Shown: piece after piece, positions 25,461 through 36,696 of the stretch
Numbering within the stretch: the stretch's first letter is position 1
Layout of the letters: each line of letters opens with the position of its first letter
Assembly (NCBI GenBank): GCA_003290165.1
Contig: QNQO01000540.1
Coordinates: forward strand, 186,001-250,000
Direction: 5' to 3'
DNA length: 64,000 bases
Source: Berberis thunbergii
Taxonomy: Eukaryota > Streptophyta > Magnoliopsida > Ranunculales > Berberidaceae
The notes under the pieces: model-generated
The model's input: only the letters and a program-made list of their open reading frames with translations
What the model was told of the DNA's origin: nothing
Database searches by the model: none
Translations under genes and position numbers: made by a program

Positions 25461-25575
25461 TTGTCAATGTAGTATCAGCTCAGTGGTATGCCAGTGACAA
25501 ATGGAATCACAGGTCCAGGGTTCGAACCTTGCCGACGGCATTTGGGTGGAAGGGTTAAGGGAATTAAAAAAAAAA
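25461..25575 (+). mobile_element. tRNA-derived SINE (copy B)
   Basis: Duplicate of the copy-A SINE with the same boxes. Left target duplication TTAGTTTTGCA at 25450-25460, partner at 27063-27073 beyond the Harbinger element. One visible substitution in the body (GCCAGTGAC versus GCCTGTGAC). Confidence 0.8.
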
Positions 25576-25579
25576 CTTA

Positions 25580-27062
25580 GGGGGTGGTATTCAATTACGA
25601 ATTTTAATGGATTGTTAAGGATTTTAAAATCCCTTAAAATCAAGGGGTATTCAATTAAAGATTTAAAATAATACATGTAAATTTAGGGATATTCAAATAT
25701 CGATTTTAAAGGATTGTTTTAAAATCCATCAAAATCAGGGGGTTTTCAATTCATGTTTTTCAAAAGTCCACCAAAATTAGGGGGAATTCAAAAAGTTGTG
25801 GATTTTAATGGATTTGTTAAAGTTTTGGATTCTGAAGGATTTGTGTGGAAAGTATATATAACAAGAGTTATTCCAAACCCAACCTTCCCCCATCATATTT
25901 CAAAGGATTTGTATTGGCTATTGTTAAATAACACCACCATTTCCGCGAAGGATGCCACCATCCCATTTTTTTGTGATCTGCTGAATGACACCACCACTTT
26001 CCCTTCTCTTCTCTTTTCACAGGAGCAGTATGACCTCGCCCCACAACTTTCGGCCACACCACCATGCCCTACCACCACCCGCACTTCCTCTTCTCTTTTG
26101 TTATTGTTTTTCTTTTTCTTTTTCTTTGTCTTCTTCTTCTTCTCATTCTTTTCCTCTTATTTTCTCTTCTTCTTGTCCTCTCTTCATCTTTGTTTTTTGT
26201 TCTTTTTTTTCCTACTGATTTCTTCTTCTTTTACTATTTTTCTCTTTGTTTTTCTTCTTTTTCAATTTTTTTTATCTTCTCTTCTTCTTTTCCCATTTTT
26301 TTTTCTTCTTCGCTCTTGCTGAGGTTCCTACGAGTGGAGGTTCCCCACTTGCCAGAACCTTCGCAAGGGAAAAAATAAGAAGAAAAAAATAGGATAAAAA
26401 GAAAAAAACGAAGAGAAAAAAGTGGAGGAGGAAGAGAAAAATAAGAAAAAAAGAAAATAATAGAGAAGAATAAGAGGTAAGGGGGAGGAAGTTGAGAATA
26501 AGAAGATGAAAATGGGTGGAGGTGGGATGAGAGGTGGCGGTGGTAATTGACGGAGAAAAAGAAGAAGAAGAGGAAGAGAGGGAGGATGAGGAGAGGTGGC
26601 GGTTGCGTGGTGGTGGTGATTGAAGAAGAAGAAGAAGAAGAATGTAGGAGAGGTGGCAATGGCGGGGATGACAATTTGAATTAAAATAGTTATTTGTGTT
26701 ACTTTTGGACCATCTTCAATGTATTTGATTTTTTTTTAATTTGAAGTGAAATTTTCGTCACATACAAACAATTGTTTAATTGATGTTTTGAGAGATGTTT
26801 TATGATTTGTGTTAGCATGGATAATAATGTAGGTGATGTTCTTTCATTGTTTCCTATGATTAATAACACATTTATAAAAATCTATTGAATTTATAAGAGT
26901 CCATAGAAATCTATAACAAACCTTTATAAAATCTACAAAATCCAATCATTTAAAATCCATCAAAATCCAGTGGATTTTGTAAAATCATTTGAAACCTTTT
27001 AAAATTCACGAGATTTAAAATTCTTCAGAGCCCATTCAAATCCCGAATCGAATAGTCCCACC
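25580..27062. mobile_element. PIF/Harbinger-type non-autonomous element (copy B)
   Basis: Duplicate of 16614-18080, flanked by TTA at 25577-25579 and 27063-27065. Length 1483 bp; the size difference lies mainly in the simple-sequence centre, which has expanded and contracted. Confidence 0.82.
26060..26645. repeat. Long pyrimidine tract facing a purine tract (copy B)
   Basis: Duplicate of 17090-17700 with several length changes in the short repeats, as expected from slippage after the segmental duplication. Confidence 0.9.
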
Positions 27063-29144
27063 TTAGTTTTGCACTTCATTTATTCTTTGTGTTTAGTTTC
27101 TAGAACAAGAAGAAGCTAAGTTTATTTTTAACCTTTAGAGTTTGGTCAATCGGTTTATAAGGGAAGTTACAACAACATACACACTCCAAACACACACACA
27201 CTTTTCTAATACGTGCCTCCTTTAACCAAGCTAAAGCGAAGAAAATTCGTAGTTTTTTTCTAAAGCACAAAGTGTTTAAGACAACCACTTTATGTCGAAA
27301 AACAATTCCTTGAACAAAATCTCTTAAAAACCTAAATTTCATACTTCGTTTCTTCTTTGCGAATAGATTTCAAAAGAAGAGGCGAAAATTTTCAACCTTG
27401 AGAGTTTGATCAATCCTTTTAAAAGGGGAGGGTAAAATGGTCTTTTTATTAATTGAGAACGTGCAATTGGGTTTTAGGGACTATTTAGCAATTGAAGATT
27501 CATGCAATGCCCAAATTCCTTGGGCATTTACAATTTTTTATACTTTTAGTTACTTTTAACTCGGGGTTTATAAAGGAACACCCAACTCACAATTTTTTTT
27601 TGAGAAAAACATGATTTTAACGAAATTTTTGAAAAACAACCTAACTTCTTATCATGACTATTTTACCCTTTGGAGGCAGAGGAGGTGGTGGCCCATTTGT
27701 GCGGACCCAACTCCATAAGGGAGTAAGGGGCCAGAGCTGGCCACATTCCGGTGCTTAGAGATGTTACCTGCCAAAATTCAGTGACTAGAATGATAATTTG
27801 CCCAATTTAATTAAAGAACAAAATAGAATTATGATTTTTTACAAGATAAAGTCAACTTCAACGGGGTAAAATCCAAAAAAAATGTTTAAACAAGATTTGT
27901 TTTTGTGTATAATTGGTTTTAAATCAAGTTAAAATAAAAAATTTAAGTTGAAACTAAATTTTCCCAAAAAAAAATTTTGAATTGGCGCTCTAGCCCAATT
28001 TAAAGAAGGCAACGAGGCGGATTTGGAAAATTTTGTCCCCGTTAGCCAAGGATTGCCGATTCTCGTATCCGCCCCAATTAACTGATAATTTTTTTTAAAT
28101 CATTCCCGCCCCGTCACAAATGGAGGATATCCACCCCGCCCCGATTAACCCTCTGCGAACAATTTCTCACTCAAAATTTCCAACACAAAAACAGATGACT
28201 CCTGATATGATCCGATTTAACACCAATATTTCCATGAACTCCAGACAATCCAAAACCACCAATTTCCCATCATTAGACACAAAACTCTCAACCTTGAATG
28301 TCAATTTCTTCACCAAAATCAAAACCCCACACTCACAAATGGATCAATAAGGGGCAAGACCCCACAATCTAGTAATCAAAACTAAATCTTGAAAATACTC
28401 AATGTTCAATCAGATCCGAAAATCTCAAATGGTTCTAAGAATAACACAAATCCCAGAACTCCATATGAGAAAATCAACAAAACGAGGGCTAGATATTCAT
28501 AGAGATGAAGAGATAAATAACCCCATTTATTGAAAATTGATGAAATGGAGATGGGAGGGTAGTGGTGGTTCACGATTCAAACAAGAAGTTGAGAGGGAAG
28601 ATGGATAGATGACCGGCCAGTGGTGGTTGTCGATTTGATTAAAGAAGGGGGAATGGACTGAGAATAATAAAGGGGGAAAAGGAAGAGATGGCCAGCTGAT
28701 GGTGGTTGTCAATTTGAGCAAAGATAGATGGGAATGGACTGAGAAGAAGAAGAAAAATAATGGGGGAATACGGAGAGGTGGCCAACCAGTGTGGTTGTTG
28801 ATTTGAGTAAAAGATGGGGAATGTACTGTGAAGAAGAATAACATACGGTGTCAGTGGGTGCAGGGCTAGTGGTGGCCTGGTGGTGTTGTGGAGTGGCAAG
28901 GCGAGGTGAGGGGTTGTCCGTGTGATAAAGACAAGAAATGAACTAATGAATACGGATAGATTTTAGGGTTTTATTTTACAAGGGTATTTTAAAAATAACC
29001 TATATAATCCGATAACCGAGCCGAATTTTAGATCCCAAAAATCCGTTAAGCCAATCCATTGAGAACCCTAGCCTAATTCCATGTACTTGTACTCTTAAAC
29101 TGTGATCCCTCAGGTAGGTTATATATGCAACAATTATTTTGGGT

Positions 29145-30410
29145 GCAATTCTAGATGTCGAGGAAATGGGCGAGGGATGGTGCGTCGCACGCAAGCAGCT
29201 GACGTGGTAAAAAAAAAAAATTTGCGAGGAAAATCAAAATTTTGGGCGAGAAGAAGAGGGAATGGAAGCTCTGAAATTTCATTCATTCCCTCTCTCGCTC
29301 CCTTCATTCCCTCTCTCACTCCCCCTCCCTCTCCCTCTCCCCAATTTCTTTTGATTCGCCAGATTCTCCCTCCCTCTCCCCATTTTCGACAGATTCTCCC
29401 TCTCCCCCAAACGAAGCTCCTCCTCTCTCCATCATCACTGAAACGAAGGAGAAGAACAAAAATTAGGGAAGAAGAAGGAAAGAAGGAGAAGAGAAGAAGG
29501 TCTCCCTCGTCCCTTCCCTCTCGCAAAAGGTAAATTTTCCCTCTCATTTTAGGTTTTAGGTTTTAGGTTTTTGGTTTTTAGTTTTTGATTTTCCCTTTAC
29601 TTGGGTGTTTTAGGTTATTGGTTTCGGACAAGAAGTTGTTTTCATCGCTCGGACGTAGAGGTAAGCCCTTTCTTCTTCTCTTCGTTTCGTCTTCAGATCT
29701 AGGGTTCATTTTTTTTAATTTCAGTGTTCTTCAGCCGAAGAGCTTCATCTAGGGTTCATTTTTTTTAATTTCAGTGTTCTTCAACCGAAGAGCTTCATCT
29801 AGGGTTCATTTTTTTTTTAATTTCAGTGTTCATGTGGGTTTTTTTATGAATTGTGGGCTTTGTTTTTATAATTTCAGTGTTCATATCTGGTGATTTTTTT
29901 TGTTTAATTTCAGTGTTCATGTGGGTTTTTTTTGTTATGAATTGTGGGTTTTTTTTTATAATTTCAGTGTTCAAATCTGTAGATTTTTTTTTTGTTTAAT
30001 TTCAGTGTTCATGTGGTTTTTTTTTGATGAATTGTGTTTTTTTATAATTTCAGTGTTCATAGTATGGGTTTTTAAGAAGTTTGTCAATAGGCGAGAAAAT
30101 GAAAAAGTGGGACTGAATAAATTCTACCTGTCATAATTTCAGTGTAGTTTGCTTAAGAAGTTTGATTTTTTTATTTTATTTCAGTGTTCATATCCAATAT
30201 CTTTTTGTATTTCTTGTACATTTTAAATAAATAAAATCTTTTCTCTATCTCTGACTATTCAAGATCTGTTAGTAATTAAACATCTCGTTATACTAGCTGA
30301 ACCCTAGTATCGGCACCGTTCGTTCTAACAGATCAAAGATAGAATATCTGTATTTATTCTATGTTGTGTATTTCATTTCTGTTTTGATTTCTGCATATCA
30401 TCTCTCTGTG
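29145..30410 (+). repeat. Left terminal inverted repeat of the MULE (~1.27 kb)
   Basis: Matches the reverse complement of about 36425-37699 almost throughout. Inward order: terminal 50 bp, a CT-rich purine/pyrimidine block (29280-29530) that looks like a leader/TSS region, TTTTAGG repeats near 29550, a splice donor GAG|GTAAGCC at 29660/29661, then the ATTTCAGTGTTC array. The TIR stops just before the transposase ATG. Confidence 0.9.
29712..30190 (+). repeat. Array of ten T-rich ATTTCAGTGT units inside the MULE TIR
   Basis: ATTTCAGTGT occurs about ten times (near 29718, 29768, 29820, 29871, 29908, 29961, 29999, 30047, 30137 and 30179), nearly always after a run of 6-10 T. Each unit has the form of a plant 3' splice site (U-rich tract then CAG|). 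The array lies between the donor at 29661 and the acceptor CATTACAG|GA at 30432. The open frame at 29900-30136 is a by-product of the T-rich repeats. Confidence 0.85.
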
Positions 30411-30433
30411 ATTTATAAACAAACATTACAGGA

Positions 30434-32835
30434 ATGGATAGTGTAGAAGATAATGATTGTATGTTGGTGGAAGAAAATGTAGAAGAGGTGAGGGAACCTA
30501 AAGATGGGATGGAATTCGTCAACCTTGACGAGTTCCAACGATATTATCATGAATATGGTAATGCAAAGGGATTGCGTCCGTCAACCAAATGTGGTTGTAA
30601 GGCTAAGATTAGAGGTCATATACGGGTTGATGGATCAGTTTCAGTGAAAAGAGTTACACTTGATGACAATCACGTGTTAAGCCCTAGTAAATCAAAATTT
30701 TATCGAAAGAACAGATCTATGAGCTCGTATGTCAAGAAGAGGCTTGAATATAATGATAGGGCAGGTATTAGACCAAATAAGAGTTATTCGTCATGTGTGG
30801 TTGAAGTTGGTGGGCATGAAATGTTGCATTTTTCCCAAAAAGACTGTTACAATTATTTGGACAGAGTGAGGAAGTTGAGACTTGGTGAGGGGGATGCGAT
30901 GGCTTTTCATAACTACTTCCAAAGAATGCAAGCATGGAACAGGGCAGCTTACAAGGAGTTTGGGGATGTTGTTACATTTGACACTACATAATTGACAAAT
31001 AAGTATGAGATGCCATTTGCTCCTTTTGTTGGGGTGAATCATCACGGTCAGTCAATTCTTTTGGGATGTGGATTGATATGTGGTGAAATGATTGAAGAAT
31101 TTGTATGGCTTTTTCAAACATGGCTCGTGTGTATGAATGACAATGCTTTGTCTGCTATAATCACTGATCAAGATAGGGCAATGAAGAGGGCCATTGAAAT
31201 TGTATTTCCTAGCACACGACACAGATGGTGCTTGTGGCATATCATGAAGAAGTTGCCTGAAAAACTGTCTAGTTGCAATCAATATGAGGCGATCAAGTTT
31301 GCAATGCAAAGAGCAGTTTATGATTCCCTGTCTTATGATGAGTTTGAAGAAAATTGGCATGGTTTTATTGATAAATATAGTCTGCATGAAAATGACTGGT
31401 TGGATGGATTATACTCTGAAAGGATTCGATGGGTGCCAATATTTCAAAGAAATGGTTTTTGGGCGGGGATGTCTTCAACTCAAAGGAGTGAAAGCATGAA
31501 TGCTTTTTTTGATGGTTATGTTAATTCGAAAACCACATTGAAGCAATTTGTAGAACAGTATGAGAATGCACAACGAAGTAAAGTCCAAAAGGAAGTTGAA
31601 CAGGACTTTAAATCTTTTAGCCGAAGGCTTCCATGCATTACTCCTTATGCAATAGAGAAAAAATTTCAAAATGCTTACACTACAAAAAATATTTAAAGAG
31701 ATCCAACAAGAGATCCAAGGGAATCTATGTTGTAGAATTATGGGTGAAGATATGGATGGGGGTGGTTGTGAGTTGTACACTATTAAACAAGACTTGCTGA
31801 TAAATGATAGGCAACGATCGGTCCATTATGTAGCCTCTTTAAATGTTGACGACTTTGGCATCAAGTGTAATTGTCAATTGTTTGAGTTCAGGGGGATTTT
31901 ATGCAAACATATATTTAAAGTCTTGTTTGAAAGAGAGATTCATGATATACCTGATAACTATGTTCTTCGGAGGTGGAGGAAAGATGTTAAGAGGGCTCAT
32001 ACGAAGGTGAAAATTGTTTACTCAAATTGGGGAAAGAAGCCTGAAAATGTGCGATTTGAAACGATGTGCAATGCCTTCTATGAAATGGCTGAATTCGCCG
32101 CTGAGGATGAAAAGAAGACAATCGAAGTTCAAGAATGGATCACTTTGAAGATGGACCAATAAAAAATTATCGGTGGTGATGAGCATGTTGATTCACATAG
32201 GTATTTGGAAGTGGGCACCACTACTTCAAGTTCTACCATCCAGATTCATAGTCCATTAGCGGTTCATAGCAAAGGACGACCGTCTAAATCAAGGATAAAA
32301 TCCACCGTTGAGAAGGTGTGTAAAAGGAGACAAGGGAAAAAAAAAGACACGCAAACGAATCAGGCCATTGAGACTAATCTGGTATGTCTTACAATATGTT
32401 TTATGAATGTATATTTTTTTAAGTTACATATATTGAAAATGTTATTTACAAATGTCATTTGTAGGGTTTACAGTGTATGCCTCATGTTATGCCTCGTGAA
32501 AGCAATTTGATGGCTAGTCAAAGCAATACACAGGTTTGTTTTTTATATTTACAAGGTATGAATCAGTAAGTATGTTTGCCCACTTATGATTTGTATGTTT
32601 GTTATCGTTAAGGATGATAATACGGGGTCACGCGATTTACAACCTAGAAGCGTTGATCAATTGAACTCGCTCCTCTCACGGGTACATATTATGTATTTTG
32701 TATGTATCTCTTTGTACGGTTTGTTAGTTATGTGTTTCATATGCCTCCTATTATTTATTTTTTTATCAGTATTATTTATTTTTGCAGCCGCCCGGTTCAA
32801 GCCACGGAATGGACTATACAAATTATAGGTTATGA
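30434..32835 (+). pseudogene. FAR1/FRS-type MULE transposase, broken
   Basis: It cuts and joins the element's ends. Start ATG at 30434 lies 2 nt after an acceptor, CATTACAG. Frames in order: 30434-30991, a FAR1-like N-terminus whose zinc-binding part is short (TKCGCKAKIRG) plus the VTFDTT catalytic strand; 30992-31696, with FVGVNHHGQ, IITDQDRAMKRAI (second acidic residue), HRWCLWHIMKKLP and SSTQRSESMNAFF (catalytic E); then 31671-32162, with a SWIM zinc finger CNCQLFEFRGILCKH. Small 3' exons (32465-32533, 32613-32681, 32788-32835) with good splice sites finish at TGA 32835. Defects: TAA at 30989-30991 in the catalytic motif, a one-base shift in an A run at about 31685-31690, and TAA at 32160-32162. 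The rest of the frame is well preserved, so inactivation is recent. Confidence 0.92.
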
Positions 32836-33181
32836 TAAGGTTGGTCAACTAGTCTATATTCTTATAGATAGTCATCGTTGTCTGTGTATGGGACAGGCTT
32901 ACCCTTAAGTAACATATTAGAGAAACTCTTTATGTTGTTGAACATCTATGGTATCACTTTTTATTTCCTGTACTGGTGAGTTAGTTAGAAAAGTTTTTAG
33001 TGTTGTTATCTGATCTGTATGTTATATTTCTATATACAATAAACAGGAAGAGGTTTTTTGTCAGTTTCATTTTTATTGCAAAGATGTGAGTTTCAGTTTC
33101 AGTTTTATTGCAAAGATGTGAGTTTTTTGTCAGTTTCAGTTTTTTGTCAGTTTCAGTTTCTATCTACCTGATCCTTCTACC
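32836..33181. repeat. Short TCAGTTTC repeats downstream of the transposase
   Basis: From 33058 to 33172 the blocks GTCAGTTTCA and TTTTATTGCAAAGATGTGAG recur in tandem. The sequence before them is an ordinary AT-rich 3' region. Confidence 0.6.
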
Positions 33182-33443
33182 TTGCTAGATGGTGATCGAC
33201 CATTTTTCGGAATGAGATATGGGCATGTTTCACTATCTGAAGCAATGACAAAGGTCAAGCTCGTGGCTTCTCTTGGGGCTTCACCGGTGTGGTTATCTGG
33301 TGGCTCCAGTCTTGTTCATTCCTTGATCCAAGAAACTCTCCCCTCTTGGTTTCTATCAGTGCATGGGTCAGAGCAGGAAGAAGGATGAGAGCAATGCTGG
33401 GAGGTTATGCACTTGCATATTTTGCAGTTACATGCGGGATGAT
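33182..33443 (+). pseudogene. Captured fragment of a Mediator subunit 33 (MED33A/B, RFR1/REF4-like) gene
   Basis: The open segment reads DRPFFGMRYGHVSLSEAM, then VWLSGGSSLVHSLIQETL, PSWFLSVHGSEQEEG. After a small frame change it continues MLGGYALAYFAVTCGM. These blocks match, from memory, the conserved C-terminal half of plant MED33 proteins (large Mediator tail subunits that control phenylpropanoid genes). Only about 85 codons of a protein of over 1,200 residues are present. A short deletion after the EQEEG block causes the shift and a TGA. It sits between the MULE transposase and the convergent gene, on the transposase strand. Confidence 0.7.
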
Positions 33444-33916
33444 TGCTTGATGAATGTATAGCAGTCTCAGTTAGCAATCTTCAGAATGTATAGCAGTCTC
33501 AGTTAGCAATCTTCATCAGTTAGCAATCTTCAGAATGTATAGCAGTCTCAGTCATAAATTCAGTAAATGTTCAGATATGTTTGAATGTATTTTGGCAGGC
33601 TATGATGTAAATTCAGTTGAAATGTTCTGATATTCAAGCTTAAACATATGTTGGCAGGCTATGACATCAATTCAGTTTGCAATCTCAGTCGTTTTTATCT
33701 TTGAATGTGTATTTGTCGCATTGTTTGATAATGTGTAAATTCAGTTGAAATGTTCAGATATTGAGGTCGTTTTTATCTCAGTTGTTTTATCAGTTGAATG
33801 TGTATCTGTTAGGTGCTCTGTGAGTTAGATGTTAGATGTCTGTTAGCTATATCTGTTAGGTGCTATTAGGTGCTATATCTGTTAGGTGCTATTAGGTGTT
33901 ATATCTGTTAGGTGCT
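33444..33916. repeat. Tandem short repeats in the MULE centre
   Basis: Two families: GCAGTCTCAGTTAGCAATC with ATCTTCAGAATGTATA (33450-33560), and CTGTTAGGTGCTATTAGGTG (33800-33915). Between them, TTCAGTTGAAATGTTC recurs. No coding content. Confidence 0.7.
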
Positions 33917-34244
33917 ATATCTTAGGTATCGGTCTGCCATACATTTCCTCGTCACCAAAACCAAGGGGTGATGGAAGTGCTAAGAATGTCTCTTCATGAA
34001 TGTTAAAAGCACACATGAATTCGCTAGTTGGAGTATCTTTCTCAATCAACATCCAATGAAGATTTCCATTCAAGTATGCCTTAGGAAACTCATCTCTAAA
34101 CCTGTTTTCAACATGACAGGGAATATCTCCTAAACATCTCTAGCTTCCCAACCCAACAATGTAAATTTCTCCCTCTAACTTATCTTTTCTTGTGTAAACC
34201 ATTCTTAAAACTTTGTATTCACTAGTAATGGGATCAAATCCAAA
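33917..34244 (-). pseudogene. Captured F-box-associated domain fragment
   Basis: The minus-strand exon starts after the acceptor TGTGACAG (34245) and reads FGFDPITSEYKVLRMVY, EIYIVGLGS, a TAG stop, then RCLGDIPCHV, FPKAYLNGNLHWML and FMCAFNIHEETFLALPSP. This is the repeating order of the F-box-associated (FBA type 3) interaction domain that selects SCF ubiquitin-ligase targets. The F-box itself is absent. The TAG lies at the position where the family usually has Trp. The retained intron acceptor shows DNA-level capture. Confidence 0.8.
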
Positions 34245-35631
34245 CTGTCACAGAGGTGAGGAATTGGCCAGACAAAAACAAAGAAAACTGGATTGAATTG
34301 ATAGAAATGAAAGAGAAGTAAACAATCTTTCAAGTTCCTTCTTAGAACAAGAGCTCTCTCGAAATGCTCTATTAGGAGAATAGCCTTCTCGAATTGGCTT
34401 GTTACAATAGATTGTGTTATAGTTCTTTTCTATCAAATAAAATCTTTCTTTGTTTCACATCAATCTTGCTTATCTGTCAATGCAATACAGTCTTCAATTC
34501 AATAGTTCTTTAGTATGTCCTCTTGATCTTGCTTGAGTGAGTTGCTTCCATTGCTTACAATCTGCAGATAAGAAGATAAAGATAGGTCAGACCTTATCAG
34601 TTTCCTGATTCAATTCATAGCAACAATTCATAGAAATGAACAACTAATACACTTAACATGTTTCCTGATTCAATTCATAGCAACAATAGAATGGTTAGCA
34701 ACAACTAATACACTTCTATAGAAAATGGTATAGCAACAACTAATACACTTCTATAGAATGGAACTTGCTTGGGAGTTTTGATATGATCTGACTGTGTGTT
34801 TAACTCAAGCAATCTGGAAGCCAAGCAATGATTCTGCTACAGAAGACTGACTGACAGTGAATGGAAAATCAAACCTCTAATCTGATATAGAAGACAGAAT
34901 GAAGTAAAATGAAGAATGCAAATGATTGTATTGTATAGATCAAAATAAATGGTAGATACAGAAATTTTAATAGCAAATTCGAGGTTGCTAACCTCCATAC
35001 CGTGTTGCAGATATGGAAGTGTTGTTGTCATCAACTCTCTCATTTGTGCAGCTCAACATTTTCTACCATACAACAAAAAATTCACTGAATACAAGGAAGG
35101 GAACTTTAACAAATGAAAATAAATTCAAATGAAATGAAAAAAATTCATCCTGGTATTATTCAAAAGTTCAAATCGAAAATAAAGAAAACAAAGGTATTAT
35201 TTAGAAGTTCAAATCGAAAATAACACCATCATTGCTCAAAATATTAAAGTAAATACATGTGAAACATGTAAAATTTTCGTTGCTAACTTGCTATAACATG
35301 GAACTTCAAGCATATTCTTAGTGACCTGCAAGTCACACTCAACACATCTCATCATTCAAATAACTTGCATGTAATCTATAAAGCAATTAAAGATACGAGA
35401 GCGATTCATTTTAGATGTAATCTATAAGCAAATTAGTGCACTTACAGAGAGTAGGATGTCTGATGAAGAATCCTGGCAGAATTTGGAATGCAAATAGCAA
35501 GCTACACAATGAAATGACAAGCATACCATACGGAAGAAAAATATAACAATATGAAACACAAATTTCATTGGATTATGAAATATATTCACATCATACATAT
35601 TTATGTACATATTACATTACATATAATTCCA
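34245..35631. other. MULE interior without recognised gene
   Basis: AT-rich. Small direct repeats occur at 34601-34740 (TTTCCTGATTCAATTCATAG twice; CAACAACTAATACACTTCTA three times). The right part, 35100-35631, would be the 3' untranslated region of the minus-strand gene at 35632-36012. No RNA gene recognised. Confidence 0.5.
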
Positions 35632-36012
35632 TCATTCGTCCAAAAACTTAAGAATATCTATTATACCTAAGATAATAAGTACAATTATCAAAGTATTGAT
35701 TAAGTCCCTCGTGAAAGCCCAAGGATCATTGTTCCCTTGACTGACATTTATTTGATCATTCGATGGACCGGCTTGATCGTCAACAACTACATTGTTAACT
35801 GTGACATCTTCATTGTTGTGGGATTCCTCCGAATCTCTCCTCGCCGCTTCTGAGCGAACCCACAACTCGTATGATTCCTCAGCTTCTTCGACTGACATAA
35901 ACCCCTTGTAAGAAGCACCCCTATACCCTGATACCGACGAAAAACATGCGGGCCAATTTAGGTATACTTCTGACTGACGACCTCGATAGACAACGTACGC
36001 TCTGAATGTCAT
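35632..36012 (-). CDS. MULE-encoded RNase H1 N-terminal-domain protein with C-terminal membrane segment
   Basis: Intact 126-codon frame. The ATG at 36012-36010 is 2 nt after a strong acceptor, CTGTTGCAG, exactly as the transposase ATG follows its own acceptor, so the leader is probably spliced from the donor in the right TIR. Residues 4-50 (RAYVVYRGRQSEVYLNW, then GYRGASYKGFMSVEEAEES) match the RNase H1 N-terminal / caulimovirus viroplasmin fold, which binds RNA:DNA hybrids and dsRNA. Residues 51-102 are acidic and Asn-rich. Residues 104-122 are a strongly hydrophobic Ile/Leu helix ending KFLDE, suggesting a tail anchor. No RNase H catalytic domain. It converges on the transposase. Function is unknown; a role in element biology is inference from position. 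Confidence 0.75.
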   Translation of the reverse strand: MTFRAYVVYRGRQSEVYLNWPACFSSVSGYRGASYKGFMSVEEAEESYELWVRSEAARRDSEESHNNEDVTVNNVVVDDQAGPSNDQINVSQGNNDPWAFTRDLINTLIIVLIILGIIDILKFLDE

Positions 36013-36424
36013 TCCTGCAACAGGAGGGGATATAAGGAAGAGGGAAGTATAGTGTGAGAGGCTGTTGGAATTCAGGCATGCGAACAAAGTTGAAAATCAC
36101 ACAAAGGTCTAAAAGTTCATTAACATCTTGAAACTCTAGTACATAAACCTAAGATGTACACTCTATTTCTGAACAAAAATCGTAAACCCTAGATCTAAAA
36201 TAAGAGGGAAAAAAATAAATTGAAGCTTTGAAGGCTGAAGACGAAATGAAGAGAAGAACAAAGGGAGTTAGTGTTGCATATGATTAAACCTTATCGGTTG
36301 TTTCTGCCTTAATTTCATTATACATTACAACAAGACTTTAGCCCATGTGCTCCAACAAAGCAATACCAATCAAAGCCTTAATTTTATTTGCATTATAACA
36401 ACAACAATGGTTAATCACAGGGAG
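36013..36424 (-). other. Probable intron/leader of the right-hand MULE gene
   Basis: Lies between the right TIR and the acceptor at 36013. It contains a partial repeat of TIR sequence (36190-36270) and otherwise no coding potential. The upstream in-frame extension (36013-36087) is likely intron, because the acceptor separates it from the conserved domain. Confidence 0.5.
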
Positions 36425-36658
36425 ATGATAAGCAGTATGATATGCAGAAATCAAAACAGAAATGAAATACACAACATAGAATAAATACAGATATTCTATC
36501 TTTGATCTGTTAGAACGAACGGTGCCGATACTAGGGTTCGGCTAGTATAACGAGATGTTTAATTACTAACAGATCTTGGATAGTCAGAGATAGAGAAAAG
36601 ATTTTATTTATTTAAAATGTACAAGAAATGCAGAAAGATCTTGGATATGAACACTGAA

Positions 36659-36696
<38 letters not shown>

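Larger units (their letters stand above)
20338..29128. repeat. Tandem segmental duplication, copy B (8.8 kb)
   Basis: Direct repeat of 11498-20337. It ends at GGTTATATATGC (29128), beyond which the sequence diverges and the MULE begins 16 bp later. Content in order: LTR (20498), RTE (22188-25161), SINE (25461-25575), Harbinger (25580-27062), minisatellite (28590-28850). Confidence 0.95.

Noticed and set aside
29545..29580. TTTTAGG repeats resembling telomeric DNA
   Set aside because: Only about three units, TTTTAGG rather than TTTAGGG, and mirrored in the other TIR; it is part of the MULE terminal repeat.
29900..30136. 78-codon frame in the MULE TIR
   Set aside because: It is built from the T-rich ATTTCAGTGTTC repeats (Phe/Val/Cys-rich), lies in a probable intron and has no match.
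35422..35610. Small minus-strand frames at 34837-35043 and 35422-35610
   Set aside because: Low-complexity Phe/Ile/His-rich composition, no motif, and they lie in the probable 3' region of the right-hand MULE gene.
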